A stretch of 47,186 bases of DNA from Actinomycetota bacterium (GTDB lineage: Bacteria; Actinomycetota; Acidimicrobiia; Acidimicrobiales; MedAcidi-G1): NCBI GenBank assembly GCA_014381945.1, contig JACNKQ010000023.1, forward strand, positions 1 to 47,186. The letters are read 5' to 3'. Below, in pieces: positions 7,673-15,968 of the stretch (its first letter is position 1; each line of letters opens with the position of its first letter). The notes beneath the pieces were generated by a model. That model had not been told where the DNA came from, ran no database searches, and saw only the letters and a list, made by a program, of their open reading frames with translations. A program made the position numbers and the translations under genes.

Positions 7673-8673
7673 CGCCGGGATTCCATGAACATCACGCGCA
7701 TCGCCTCGAACGACTCGATGCACTGACCAGCCCCGAGCACGACGCACTCCATCGGCGCATCGACATGGTGCACCGGCACACCCGTCTCCTCGGCGAGGCG
7801 CAGGTCGAGCCCGCGCAACAGGCTGCCCCCACCGACCAGGTGGATGCCCTGCACCAGCAGGTCCTGGGCGAGCTCCGGAGGCGCCTGCGACAGGCAGGTC
7901 ACCACCGACTCGATGATCGTCGCCAGCGGTTCCTCGATGGCCCGACGGATCTCCTGGGGCGTGAGGACAACGGTCCTGGGCATGCCCGTCATGATCTCCC
8001 TGCCGCGCACCTCGGCCCGCATCTCGTCCGACGTAGGCGCCGCCGACCCGATGGTCAACTTGATCTCCTCCGCCGTGCGTTCGCCAATGGCCAGGCCGTA
8101 CTCGCGACGAACGAAGGCCTGGATGTGGGCGTCCAGATCGAACGAACCGGTTCTCACGGCCTCGAGTGCGACTACGCCGCCCAACGACAACAACGCCGAC
8201 TCCGACGTGCCGCCACCGATGTCTACGACCATGTTCCCCACCGGTTCGCTGATCGGCAGGTCGGCGCCTATCGCCGCCGCCAACGGCTGCTCGATCAATT
8301 GTGCGTCAGCAGCCCCGGAGCGACGTGCCGCCTCTGTGACCGCCCGTCGTTCCACGGCGGTGATGGCCGACGGTACGCAGATGAGAACCTTCGGCCGGTT
8401 GAAGCGACTCACCCCCACCCGTTCGAGCAGCAGCCGAACCATGCGCTGCGTGACGTCGAAGTCTGTGATCGCCCCCTTGCGCAGGGGTCGGACCGCCACG
8501 ATGTGCGACGGCGTCCGTCCGATCATCTGCCAGGCGTCGCGCCCCATGGCCAGGACCTCGTTGGTGCGCTGGTTCAGTGCGAGAACCGACGGCTCGGCCA
8601 GGACCACCCCCTCGCCCCGCATGTAGACGAGCGTGTTGGCGGTGCCGAGGTCGATTGCGAGGTCACGTGCCAT
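7669..8673 (-). CDS. mreB: MreB-type actin-like cell-shape protein
   Basis: Actin-fold ATPase of 334 aa. The phosphate-1 loop is DLAIDLGTANTLVYM, the phosphate-2 loop VVDIGGGTSESALLSLGG, and the adenosine motif GIHLVGGGSLLRGLDLRLAEETGVPV. The MreB-typical segments VRPLRKGAITDFD and AEEIKLTIGSA are present. It polymerises under the membrane and guides wall synthesis. The ATG at 8673 (MARDLAIDLG) was chosen because it matches the family N-terminus. It follows the small membrane protein by one base (TGA-C-ATG). mreC, mreD or rodA do not follow, unlike the usual mre operon. Its stop shares bases with the convergent HEAT gene. Confidence 0.9.
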   Translation of the reverse strand: MARDLAIDLGTANTLVYMRGEGVVLAEPSVLALNQRTNEVLAMGRDAWQMIGRTPSHIVAVRPLRKGAITDFDVTQRMVRLLLERVGVSRFNRPKVLICVPSAITAVERRAVTEAARRSGAADAQLIEQPLAAAIGADLPISEPVGNMVVDIGGGTSESALLSLGGVVALEAVRTGSFDLDAHIQAFVRREYGLAIGERTAEEIKLTIGSAAPTSDEMRAEVRGREIMTGMPRTVVLTPQEIRRAIEEPLATIIESVVTCLSQAPPELAQDLLVQGIHLVGGGSLLRGLDLRLAEETGVPVHHVDAPMECVVLGAGQCIESFEAMRVMFMESRR

Positions 8674-8674
8674 G

Positions 8675-8956
8675 TCAGCCCAGATCCCCGCTCTCTTCCG
8701 GGGAGCGCTCTTCTGGTACGTCATGACCACCGGATGAGCCGGGCTGTTCCTCGCGGGGCAGTACACGCATGCCGCTCGCCTCCGGGCCGCTCGACTGCCG
8801 GTACTCATGATGGCCGCGCGAAAGGGACTTGAGGGTGTTTCGGAACTCGTGCGGATCGTTCGCCCGTTGGCGCGGCCGGCTCACAAGCCACACCAGCAGA
8901 GACCCGACGGATGCCAGCACGACGGCACCGATGAGGAAAAGGGGCGCGGAGCTCAC
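8675..8956 (-). CDS. small single-pass membrane protein
   Basis: Protein of 93 aa. One N-terminal membrane helix (LFLIGAVVLASVGSLLVWLVS) is followed by a basic, then polar and acidic cytoplasmic tail (RPRQRANDPHEFRNTLKSLS .. PEERSPEESGDLG). I do not recognise the family. Its ATG overlaps the stop of moaE (ATGA), and its stop is one base before mreB. Translational coupling to MreB suggests a membrane partner of the cytoskeleton; that is inference only. Confidence 0.65.
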   Translation of the reverse strand: MSSAPLFLIGAVVLASVGSLLVWLVSRPRQRANDPHEFRNTLKSLSRGHHEYRQSSGPEASGMRVLPREEQPGSSGGHDVPEERSPEESGDLG

Positions 8957-9495
8957 GAGGATCCCCCAGTCGGAACCGTGTCCGGATCCCCGAGATCCGC
9001 GAGATCAACCAGATCCCCGAGATCCACCAGGTGCTGTGCGTCAAGACCCCAGTGCTCGCCACCGTCCCACGCCTCACGTTTCCAGATCGGCACGGTGGCC
9101 TTCAGGGCATCGATGCAGAAGCGGTTGGCTGCATATGCGGCATCGCGATGTGGCGACGACGTCACGACAACGACCGCCGGCTCGCCTATGTCGACGACGC
9201 CCGTCCGATGGAGCAGGGCAACACATCGCAGGTCGCTCCAACGCCGCCGGGCCTCGACAGCGATGCATTCCATTCGAGGAACCGCCTGCTCCTCGTAGGC
9301 TTCGTAGGCCAACTCGGTCACACCGACGCGGCCGGGCGAATGGTCGCGGGCGTTGCCGGTGAACACGACCACCGCTCCACAGTCCGGCCGGCCCGCCCAT
9401 TGCGTGACCTGCTCGACCGGAAGGGCCTCCGCAGAGAACGCTACCCATGTGTCGCCATCCGGCGAACGGGGTCGGGAAGTTGCGGCCGTGGACAT
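8953..9495 (-). CDS. moaE: molybdopterin synthase large subunit MoaE
   Basis: MoaE converts cyclic pyranopterin monophosphate to molybdopterin with thiocarboxylated MoaD. The 180-aa protein has the MoaE core: VVVFTGNARDHSPG, YEAYEEQA, HRTGVVDIGEPAVVVVTSSPHR, and the active-site block KATVPIWKRE at residues 132-141, whose two lysines correspond to the catalytic pair. The C-terminus is longer than usual and ends in a leucine/aspartate ladder (LVDLGDLVDLADLGD) made by a short DNA repeat. The ATG at 9495 has a TACTAT box 7 nt upstream. It leads the unit moaE - membrane protein - mreB. No moaD or moaA is nearby. Confidence 0.92.
   Translation of the reverse strand: MSTAATSRPRSPDGDTWVAFSAEALPVEQVTQWAGRPDCGAVVVFTGNARDHSPGRVGVTELAYEAYEEQAVPRMECIAVEARRRWSDLRCVALLHRTGVVDIGEPAVVVVTSSPHRDAAYAANRFCIDALKATVPIWKREAWDGGEHWGLDAQHLVDLGDLVDLADLGDPDTVPTGGSS
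8987..9035. repeat. degenerate 9-bp repeat in the moaE tail
   Basis: Imperfect 9-bp units containing GAGATC/CAGATC follow each other on the plus strand and encode the DLGDLVDLADLGD tail of MoaE. The copies are diverged but clearly related. Confidence 0.6.
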
Positions 9496-9502
9496 CGGCG
9501 CA

Positions 9503-9508
9503 ATAGTA
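9503..9508 (-). promoter_or_regulatory. -10 box, leaderless
   Basis: TACTAT on the minus strand ends 7 nt before the moaE ATG at 9495; it is the closest to consensus in this window. Confidence 0.6.
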
Positions 9509-9548
9509 CGACCCCACCCGGAGCCCACCACCGGCATGCCGGCGACTG

Positions 9549-10601
9549 TCAGTCGGACCCGTTCGCCGACGGTCCGCCGAGCCGGCGCACCAGCCACGTG
9601 AGGCCCGACACCAGCCCGACCACAAGCACGAGGGCGACACCGAGCGAGAGGGCCTGTCGGCTTCGGGCATTGAGTTGGTCGAACGCTCCCGGCTCGTGGC
9701 CGGCGACGTATGCCTCCTCGTTGGAGTGCCGCGCCTCCCACCCCAACTCACGCAGCCGATCGTTGGACACCACCCACGAATGGACCGTGTAGGGCTGGAT
9801 CCCGGGCGGGGCCTCGGTCAGGCCCAGTGCCCAGCGCAACCGGGCCACTCCGGCACCCAGCGGCGCCGGCAGCCGCAGCCGCGGCACCGGTCCGCCCAGT
9901 TCGGCCATGAGCGGCGCCGGAATCCAGCCATCGGGCGCCACGTTGACCGGCCCGATCGGTCGCCGGTCGACGACGACCACCACGGCCTCGGCCAGGTCGT
10001 CGGCATGGAGGAACTGACCCATGGGGTCGCCCTCCTCGCTCCTGATCGCCTTGGCAGAGGTCAAAAGCCGGGCCAGCCCTCCCGGCTTCTCCTCTGCAAC
10101 AGTCACCGCCGGTCGCAGCATGGTGGCCACCCGTTCCGGTCGACCTCGGCCCCATTCCTCGGCACGCCGCTCAAGGTCGGCTCGGCGGACCGCGAACCTG
10201 AAGTCCGGGCACGGCTGCACCTCGGCCTCCTCGGTGAGCGGAACAGGGTTGTCCGGCCGGGCCCCGTAGACCATCGCCGTGGACAGCACCACGAGATGGG
10301 TGACCGAACTGTCCTCGAGCGCGGCAAGGAGGCGTTGGGCGACAGCAGGGATGGCATGTCCCGGATCAGCTCCGACCTCCTGGGGCCGGAGCCCGGAGGC
10401 CAGGTGGACGACCGTGTCGACACCCATGAAGAGCTGCCGCAGGTCGGTGACCGCCAGATCCGCCGTCACGAGTTCGACGCCTGGCGCAGGCCGGACGCTC
10501 GACCGTCGGTCGACGCCGACCACCTCATGGCCCGCATCGGCCAGCACGGCGCAGACGCGTCTGCCGACAGCACCAGTAGAGCCGGTCACCAGGATCTTCA
10601 T
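9549..10601 (-). CDS. NAD-dependent epimerase/dehydratase (SDR)
   Basis: Extended short-chain dehydrogenase of 350 aa with the N-terminal Rossmann motif KILVTGSTGAVGRRVCAVL (GxxGxxG) and an NAD-ribose region VVGVDRR. DTVVHLASGL corresponds to the usual strand-4 motif. The catalytic Tyr of YxxxK is not clear: STAMVYGARPDNPVP has a Tyr but no Lys four residues on, so activity may be altered or binding-only. The C-terminus carries one membrane helix (LGVALVLVVGLVSGLTWLV), which would tether it to the membrane. Substrate unknown. ATG at 10601; the region between it and the divergent protease gene is only 52 bp. Confidence 0.75.
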   Translation of the reverse strand: MKILVTGSTGAVGRRVCAVLADAGHEVVGVDRRSSVRPAPGVELVTADLAVTDLRQLFMGVDTVVHLASGLRPQEVGADPGHAIPAVAQRLLAALEDSSVTHLVVLSTAMVYGARPDNPVPLTEEAEVQPCPDFRFAVRRADLERRAEEWGRGRPERVATMLRPAVTVAEEKPGGLARLLTSAKAIRSEEGDPMGQFLHADDLAEAVVVVVDRRPIGPVNVAPDGWIPAPLMAELGGPVPRLRLPAPLGAGVARLRWALGLTEAPPGIQPYTVHSWVVSNDRLRELGWEARHSNEEAYVAGHEPGAFDQLNARSRQALSLGVALVLVVGLVSGLTWLVRRLGGPSANGSD

Positions 10602-10641
10602 GGGAGAGATCTCGCGCCAGCCGTCGTTTGGATCATGACCC

Positions 10642-10647
10642 TACGAT
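10642..10647 (+). promoter_or_regulatory. -10 box, leaderless
   Basis: TACGAT ends 6 nt before the GTG at 10654 of the DUF2342 protease gene. Confidence 0.6.
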
Positions 10648-10653
10648 GCCCCT

Positions 10654-11910
10654 GTGAGCGACCACGATCCACCCGCGGGCGACCCTGACCACTCGTCGTC
10701 GAATGACCCTCCCTTCAATCCCTTCTCTGGCGTTCCCTTCATGGGCGACCTGTTCCGGGCCATGGGCACTGCCGGCCAGGGCGGTGATCCCGGGCGCCAG
10801 ATAGCGATGTCCGTTGCCGCCGGGGGCCATAGCGAGCCCAACGTCGACCCCATCGAGCGCATCGAATGGGAGCGCCTCGTGCGTGTCGCCGAGCTGCAGG
10901 TCGCCGACCGCACCGGACTCGACGTCACCCGGGGACATTCGCTCACGATCGAACCCGTCACCCGGGCGGCCTGGGCATCACGCAGCTTCGACGCCCTGAG
11001 CCCCCTCCTGGGACGCCTCACCGAGACCCTCAACCAGAACCATGGCGAGAACGAGGGCGAGAGCCAGGACCGGGTCGAGACATCCGGCCTGCCCAGCGAT
11101 GGCCCGGAGAGCGACATGTTCGCCGGCTGGATGCAGGGGCTGCTCGACACGATCGGCCCGCTCATGGCCGGCGTGATGTCCGGCACTCTCGTCGGCAGGC
11201 TTGCAGCCCGCAGCCTCGGAACCTACGACCTCCCGATCCCACGTGCCGACGACTCGCTCCTCGTGGTCTCCCCGAACGTGGCCGGCTTCGGCAGCGAGTG
11301 GAACATTCCAGCCGACGACCTGCGGCTGTGGGTATGCCTCCACGAGGCGCTGCACCATGCCGTGCTCGGTGTGCCGCACGTGCGCGAGACCCTCAACGAC
11401 CTCCTCGCCAGGCATGCCGGCGCCTTCCGCAACGACCCATCGACCCTCCAGGAACTCCTGGGAGACCTCGATCCAATGGCCGGCCCAGAGGTCCTCGTCG
11501 AGTTGCAGCAGGTGATGAGCCCGGATCTCGTCCTCGGTGCGGTCCGGTCACCCGAGCAGGAGGCGCTGCTCCCCCGGATCGAGGCGCTGGTCGCCGTCGT
11601 GATCGGCTACGCCGACCACTTCATGGACGAAATCGGCGGTCGCCTCATCACCAACTACCCGATGCTCACCGAGGCGCTGCGCCGGCGGCGTGTCCAGACC
11701 GACGAGGCCGACCGGTTCATCGAGCGCATCCTGGGGTTGAACCTCACCCAGGACCAGGTCGAGCGGGGAACGACCTTCGTAGCCGGTGTGGTCGATCGTG
11801 CCGGCGACGATGGGCTCCAGCGGCTCTGGAACGACGAACGGCACCTACCGACACCCAGCGAGGTCGACGCACCCGGACTGTGGCTGGCACGGATCGACCT
11901 GGTCGAATAA
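10654..11910 (+). CDS. DUF2342 zinc-dependent metalloprotease-like protein
   Basis: Protein of 418 aa of the actinobacterial DUF2342/COG5282 family, annotated elsewhere as putative hydrolase or F420-associated protein. Family features seen: an N-terminal NPFSGVPFMGDLFRAM segment, GLLDTIGPLMAGVMSGTLVGRLA, DLPIPR, and the zinc motif HEALHH (HExxH) in LRLWVCLHEALHHAVLGVPHVRE. A second conserved block is LVAVVIGYADHFMDEI. It is cytosolic, with no signal peptide. GTG start at 10654, fixed by the adjacent -10 box. It converges on the MFS gene with a hairpin between them. The physiological substrate is unknown. Confidence 0.85.
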   Translation: MSDHDPPAGDPDHSSSNDPPFNPFSGVPFMGDLFRAMGTAGQGGDPGRQIAMSVAAGGHSEPNVDPIERIEWERLVRVAELQVADRTGLDVTRGHSLTIEPVTRAAWASRSFDALSPLLGRLTETLNQNHGENEGESQDRVETSGLPSDGPESDMFAGWMQGLLDTIGPLMAGVMSGTLVGRLAARSLGTYDLPIPRADDSLLVVSPNVAGFGSEWNIPADDLRLWVCLHEALHHAVLGVPHVRETLNDLLARHAGAFRNDPSTLQELLGDLDPMAGPEVLVELQQVMSPDLVLGAVRSPEQEALLPRIEALVAVVIGYADHFMDEIGGRLITNYPMLTEALRRRRVQTDEADRFIERILGLNLTQDQVERGTTFVAGVVDRAGDDGLQRLWNDERHLPTPSEVDAPGLWLARIDLVE

Positions 11911-11912
11911 CC

Positions 11913-11935
11913 GGGCGCGCCCCCACAACGCGCCC
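11913..11935. terminator. bidirectional hairpin between convergent genes
   Basis: GGGCGCG and CGCGCCC form a 7-bp stem around a 9-nt loop. The hairpin fills the 26-bp gap between the stop codons of the protease (+) and MFS (-) genes. There is no U tract. Confidence 0.5.
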
Positions 11936-11936
11936 C

Positions 11937-13289
11937 CTACACGCCTTCTTCGCCCTCCTGGCCTCGGTTCCACAACGGCAGTTGCCCGTCCGGCCTGTCC
12001 GAATGCTCAGGTGTCTGGATCCTGAGGATCCGGTCGAAGACACCCGAGTGGAACATGATGGTCAGTCCCATCGCCACAAGGACCGTGATGTAGCCCACGA
12101 CCGGTCGCAGCGGCAGGATCGTCGGGGCGAACGCACCGGCCGCCCAACTCAATTGGAACCGGCCCTCGAACCGGGCGAACGAGCGACCGTGGTTGGCATC
12201 CGGGGCATCGCGTTGGACGAGCGAGTCGAACGCCAACTTGGCAGCCAGGGCGCAGCCGGCGACGGCTACGGCCATGACCACCGCCCCCGCCACCGGCTGG
12301 GCCCAGGTGGCGACTGCGGCACCCACCATCACCAGCAGCATCGCTCCGCTGATGATCTGCTCCTCTGTCACCCTCCGGCGGAGACGTGGGGCCACTACCG
12401 CTCCCAGCAGGGCGCCGAGGCCTGCCCCTGCCAGGACGGCACCGAAGTGCCAGGCGGGTGCGCCCGGCGAGCCCAGGACGTTCTCACCACGAGCCAGGCC
12501 GACGGCGGCTCCCCCTGCACGGCCCACCCCCTCCAGTGCGACCCCCTCCTCGCCGCCCCGGAATGCGAAGGCCAGGAGGAAGCTGACGAAGCCGACGGTC
12601 GCACGCAGCATGGCTATGGCCACGGCCCCGTACAGGATTCCATGGCGTCGCAGGTCGGCTCGTTCACCAGCCGCCAGCGGTTCTTCAGCGACCGTGACAG
12701 CCTTGAGGCCGATCGCAACGAGCGCGGTGATGACGAAGCCGAAACATGCGACCCTCGGCGGCCACTCATGCCCGACCAGCAGGGCCAGGCCACCGATCCC
12801 TGCCCCGACCATGCTGCTCACGGCGCTCAGCAGGGCCAGCTTCGAGTTGGCCTCGACGAGCTCGACGTCGGTCCGCACGAGTTCGGGGACTACGGCGCTC
12901 TTGGCGACCGAGTAGCCCTTCTGGAGGATGAGGAAGCCGAAGGCCTCGGGGAACAACAGCAGCCCGTCGATGTGGATGGACATGAGGTACGCCAGAACCG
13001 CACGGCCCATCACCGTGAACACGATCATCAGGCGCCGGCCACCCCGGATCCGATCGACGGCAGGACCGATCAGCGGCGTTACGACGGCGAAGGGGGCGAT
13101 CGTGAGAACCAGGTAGAGGGCGACCCGCCAGCGGGCGGCGCTCGGGTCGATCGAGAAGAAGATGGAGCCGGCGAGGGCCACGGCGATCATGGCGTCGCAC
13201 ATGGCGGACAGACCGTGTGTCCGCGCCATCTGTTCGAACGGTCTGACCGCTCGGCGTGAGTTGCGGGGGCGGGGTGCGGAGGGCTCCAC
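11937..13289 (-). CDS. MFS transporter
   Basis: Protein of 450 aa with about 12 hydrophobic segments and a major-facilitator pattern, including the loop 2-3 motif-A-like IGPAVDRIRGGRRLMIVF. The N-terminus is basic (PRNSRRAVRPFEQMARTHGLS). Substrate cannot be inferred. GTG start at 13289 (VEPSAPRP), with a TAACCT box 6 nt upstream. It lies 33 bp downstream of the RegX3-like regulator on the same strand but has its own promoter, so membership in the phosphate cluster is not shown. Confidence 0.8.
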   Translation of the reverse strand: MEPSAPRPRNSRRAVRPFEQMARTHGLSAMCDAMIAVALAGSIFFSIDPSAARWRVALYLVLTIAPFAVVTPLIGPAVDRIRGGRRLMIVFTVMGRAVLAYLMSIHIDGLLLFPEAFGFLILQKGYSVAKSAVVPELVRTDVELVEANSKLALLSAVSSMVGAGIGGLALLVGHEWPPRVACFGFVITALVAIGLKAVTVAEEPLAAGERADLRRHGILYGAVAIAMLRATVGFVSFLLAFAFRGGEEGVALEGVGRAGGAAVGLARGENVLGSPGAPAWHFGAVLAGAGLGALLGAVVAPRLRRRVTEEQIISGAMLLVMVGAAVATWAQPVAGAVVMAVAVAGCALAAKLAFDSLVQRDAPDANHGRSFARFEGRFQLSWAAGAFAPTILPLRPVVGYITVLVAMGLTIMFHSGVFDRILRIQTPEHSDRPDGQLPLWNRGQEGEEGV

Positions 13290-13295
13290 GGGCTC

Positions 13296-13301
13296 AGGTT
13301 A
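13296..13301 (-). promoter_or_regulatory. -10 box, leaderless
   Basis: TAACCT on the minus strand ends 6 nt before the GTG at 13289 of the MFS gene. Confidence 0.5.
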
Positions 13302-13322
13302 GGAGCCGAGGCCCCCCTGCGG

Positions 13323-14039
13323 TCAGGTGACCGGCATTTCGTACCGGTAGCCCACACCCCGGATGGTGACCAGCCGCTCGGGGTGACGCGGATCGGTCTC
13401 TATCTTCGACCGGATCCGCTTCACGTGGACATCGAGCGTCTTGGTGTCGCCGACGTAGTCGTAGCCCCAGACCCGGTCGATCAGCACGTCGCGGGTGAGA
13501 ACCCGTCCTACGTTGTCCATCAGCAGCCTCAACAGTTCGAATTCCCGCAGCGGCATCGCCATCACCTCGCCCCGGACCTGGACCTCATGTCGACCGGGAT
13601 CGACGGTCACGTCCCCGATTTCCACGGTCGCATCCGAAGGGCCGTCACCGATGGCCGGCCGCTCCTGTTCCCCGGCGCGCCTGAGCACGGCCCGCATCCT
13701 GGCCACCAGTTCCCGCAGGCTGTATGGCTTTGACATGTAGTCGTCGGCACCGATCTCGAGCCCGACGACGGTGTCGACCTCGGCGCCCTTGGCCGTGACC
13801 ATGATGACTGGAACGTGCGACCTGGCCCTGATCTCCCGGCAGACGTCGAGGCCGGAGAGCCTGGGGAGCATCAGGTCCAGAAGGACGATGTCGGGAGGAC
13901 GACGGTCGAACGCCTCGAGGGCGGCTACGCCGTCGGTCGCCACCTCGACCTCGAAACCCTCGCGTTGCAGCCCGACGGTCAGGGCGTCGACAAAGGACTG
14001 CTCGTCCTCGACCACCAGAACCCGTGTCGTGTTGTTCAC
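13323..14039 (-). CDS. OmpR/PhoB-type response regulator, RegX3-like
   Basis: Response regulator of 238 aa. The receiver domain (residues 6-120) has the acidic pair VVEDEQ, the phospho-acceptor D55 in IVLLDLMLP, and the conserved Lys in VTAKG. The winged-helix DNA-binding domain (about 140-235) has REFELLRLLMDNVGRVLTR and the recognition-helix region VWGYDYVGDTKTLDVHVKRIRSKIE. This last stretch closely follows the RegX3 pattern of actinobacteria, which controls phosphate starvation genes. Its GTG start overlaps the kinase stop by 4 bp (GTGA), so the two are coupled. The likely target is the 11-nt direct-repeat box upstream of the Na+/Pi cotransporter in the same cluster. Confidence 0.9.
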   Translation of the reverse strand: MNNTTRVLVVEDEQSFVDALTVGLQREGFEVEVATDGVAALEAFDRRPPDIVLLDLMLPRLSGLDVCREIRARSHVPVIMVTAKGAEVDTVVGLEIGADDYMSKPYSLRELVARMRAVLRRAGEQERPAIGDGPSDATVEIGDVTVDPGRHEVQVRGEVMAMPLREFELLRLLMDNVGRVLTRDVLIDRVWGYDYVGDTKTLDVHVKRIRSKIETDPRHPERLVTIRGVGYRYEMPVT

Positions 14040-15190
14040 GGAGCACCCGTCCCTGGAGCACCCGTCCCTGGGCGAACGGGGAGACGCACTGTCACGGTCG
14101 TACCCTGCCCCTCCGTCGAAGCCAGGTCCACCCGGCCTCCATGGGACTGGGCGACATGGCGGACGATCGACAGGCCGAGCCCGCTGCCCCCGGTCTCCCT
14201 GGCCCGTGCACGGTCAACCCGGTAGAACCGTTCGAAGACACGTTCGTGGTCAGCAGCGGGGATGCCCATCCCCTGGTCGACCACCTCGATCAGGGCATTG
14301 GTCTCGTCGCCGGCAAGGCGGATCGTCACCGCATCGCCGTCGTTCGAGTACTTGACCGCATTCTCGACCAGGTTCCGGACCATGCTCAACAGTTGGCCAC
14401 GGCTCCCGAAGATGCCGATGGCGTCTGTGGCGTCTACATCGACGGAGACGCCCCGCCGTCCCGCCGTCGCCCGCATGCGTTCGACCACCTCGTGGGCAAC
14501 ATCTGCCAGGTCGACCGGCTCGATCGCCTCGACCGGCGCCTCCTCGATTCGGCTCAGGTCCAACAGGCTCTCGACGATTGCCGCAGCACGCAGTGATTCC
14601 GTGCCGATATGGGAGGTGAGTCGGGCGACAACCTCGGGTTCGTGTTCGTCGACAAGCGTCTCTGCCAGCAGGCACAACGCCCCGATCGGCGTCTTCAACT
14701 CGTGGCTGACGTTGGCCACGAAGTCACGGCGCACGCCTTCCTGGCGATGACGTTCCGTGATGTCGTCAAATATCACGACAGCCGACGCTCCGGGGGCGGC
14801 CAGCGCAACTGCGGTGACCTCGATCAGCCGCGGCGGGCTGCCCGGCATCCTCACCTGGCCCGAGGAGCCCTGGCCACCGGCTGCGTCTACCAGACGCTCG
14901 GCAACCAGGCGGCCGACGACCCCGTCCTCCCAGGAATCGACGAGCGCATCCGCTGCAGAGTTGCGGAACACCGGAACCCCGGAGGAGTCGCCGACCACGA
15001 CACCCAACGGGATGCTGTCGAGGACCGCCTCGCCGACCCGGTCGGAGAGGGGAAGCAGAACCTCGGAGTCCGCCGAATCCGGCATACGCCGACGGCTACC
15101 GACCCGGGCCCGAATGCCCAGAGCCAGAGCCAGGGCCGTGGCCAGCACAACGAGACAGGCCCAGAGCAGCGTCAACGGCTCATCCACCAC
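14036..15190 (-). CDS. sensor histidine kinase, SenX3/PhoR-like
   Basis: Membrane sensor kinase of 384 aa. One N-terminal helix (LTLLWACLVVLATALALALGI), a PAS domain (about residues 52-145; DSIPLGVVVGDSSGVPVFRNSAA), and a HisKA domain with phospho-accepting H163 in DFVANVSHELKTP. The HATPase domain has N-box LVENAVKYS, DQGMGIP, FERFYRVDRAR and GGSGLGLSIVRH. The single membrane helix and PAS layout fit SenX3-type phosphate sensors, which work with PhoU. The GTG at 15190 (or the adjacent GTG at 15187) overlaps the end of surE by 19 bp; upstream frame sequence is antisense noise. The C-terminus ends in a duplicated GTGAP. Confidence 0.88.
   Translation of the reverse strand: MVDEPLTLLWACLVVLATALALALGIRARVGSRRRMPDSADSEVLLPLSDRVGEAVLDSIPLGVVVGDSSGVPVFRNSAADALVDSWEDGVVGRLVAERLVDAAGGQGSSGQVRMPGSPPRLIEVTAVALAAPGASAVVIFDDITERHRQEGVRRDFVANVSHELKTPIGALCLLAETLVDEHEPEVVARLTSHIGTESLRAAAIVESLLDLSRIEEAPVEAIEPVDLADVAHEVVERMRATAGRRGVSVDVDATDAIGIFGSRGQLLSMVRNLVENAVKYSNDGDAVTIRLAGDETNALIEVVDQGMGIPAADHERVFERFYRVDRARARETGGSGLGLSIVRHVAQSHGGRVDLASTEGQGTTVTVRLPVRPGTGAPGTGAP
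14040..14069. repeat. 15-bp direct duplication at kinase 3' end
   Basis: The 15-bp unit GGAGCACCCGTCCCT occurs twice in tandem (14040-14054, 14055-14069). It encodes the GTGAP-GTGAP tail of the kinase on the minus strand, directly against the regulator start codon. Confidence 0.9.
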
Positions 15191-15921
15191 CGTTCGGTCG
15201 GCAGGTCGATGTCCAGGGCGGTAGGCGGGGCGAGTGCGCTGACGGTGGCCCAGCCCTCGCGCAGCAGCGTCGAGTCGAGGCCGGGGGGGAGTTCGCTCCT
15301 GGTCGGTACCAGATCGATGTCGATGCCGGTCTCGTCGCGTCCGGTCACCACCGTCTCGACACCTCCGACATGGGCCAGGCCCGCCTGACGCAGGCCGAGA
15401 AGTTCGTCGGGATCGACGTTTGGCACGTTGAGGTTCAGGAGCGTGGTGGCCGGATGGCTGCACAACCAGTCCAGGAGCGGTCCGGCCACCGCTGCCGCCG
15501 TCGACCAGCACTGGGGGGCGCCGTCGACCTGGCTGACCGCCAGACCCGACCGGCCGTGGTAGCCGGCGACGAGTACCGCCGCCACCGTCGCCGAGTGCAG
15601 GGTCGACCTGCCGGTGTTCGGGCCGTTGTTGATCCCCGACACCACCAGGTCGGGCACCTCGCCGAACCCCCCCTGCATGGCCAACATGACGATAAGGGCC
15701 GTCGGTGCATGGACGGCATGGGCATCCAGGCCGTCGACGGTGACCCGTTCGATGGTGACCCGGTCGGGGTCGTCCAGGGGCCCGAGTGCTGCCGCTACGC
15801 CGCTCTGGTCACGAACCGGGGCCGCCACGACGGGGGTGTGGCCGGCCTCGCGGACGAGTGCAGCGAGTGCGGCGAGTCCGAGCGAGTCGAATCCGTCGTC
15901 GTTGGTGATCAGAACCCGCAT
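15172..15921 (-). CDS. surE: 5'/3'-nucleotidase SurE
   Basis: SurE-type metal-dependent phosphatase of 249 aa that releases phosphate from nucleoside monophosphates. It has the metal-binding NDDG motif in RVLITNDDGFDS, a DQSG segment in the position of the family's DRSG metal/substrate loop, and LVVSGINNGPNTG. TLLNLNVPNVDPDE and a C-terminal DLPTERWW follow. The last 19 bp overlap the kinase start, so it is coupled to the two-component genes; phoU lies 47 bp upstream. A near-consensus -10 box (TAGACC, minus strand) lies 6 nt before the ATG. Its place between phoU and the sensor suggests phosphate recycling. Confidence 0.92.
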   Translation of the reverse strand: MRVLITNDDGFDSLGLAALAALVREAGHTPVVAAPVRDQSGVAAALGPLDDPDRVTIERVTVDGLDAHAVHAPTALIVMLAMQGGFGEVPDLVVSGINNGPNTGRSTLHSATVAAVLVAGYHGRSGLAVSQVDGAPQCWSTAAAVAGPLLDWLCSHPATTLLNLNVPNVDPDELLGLRQAGLAHVGGVETVVTGRDETGIDIDLVPTRSELPPGLDSTLLREGWATVSALAPPTALDIDLPTERWWMSR

Positions 15922-15968
15922 GCAGAGGGTCTACACGGTCGGAGCCGGATGCACCCGACCCGTCGAAA

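Noticed and set aside
10866-13259. 797-aa open frame on the plus strand
   Set aside because: It is a frame-shadow of the protease gene and antisense to the MFS gene. The sequence is Arg/Pro/Gly-rich with no domain.
15190-15511. Longer N-terminus for the sensor kinase
   Set aside because: The upstream extension is antisense to surE and Arg-rich; the GTG at 15190 gives a proper membrane-helix start.
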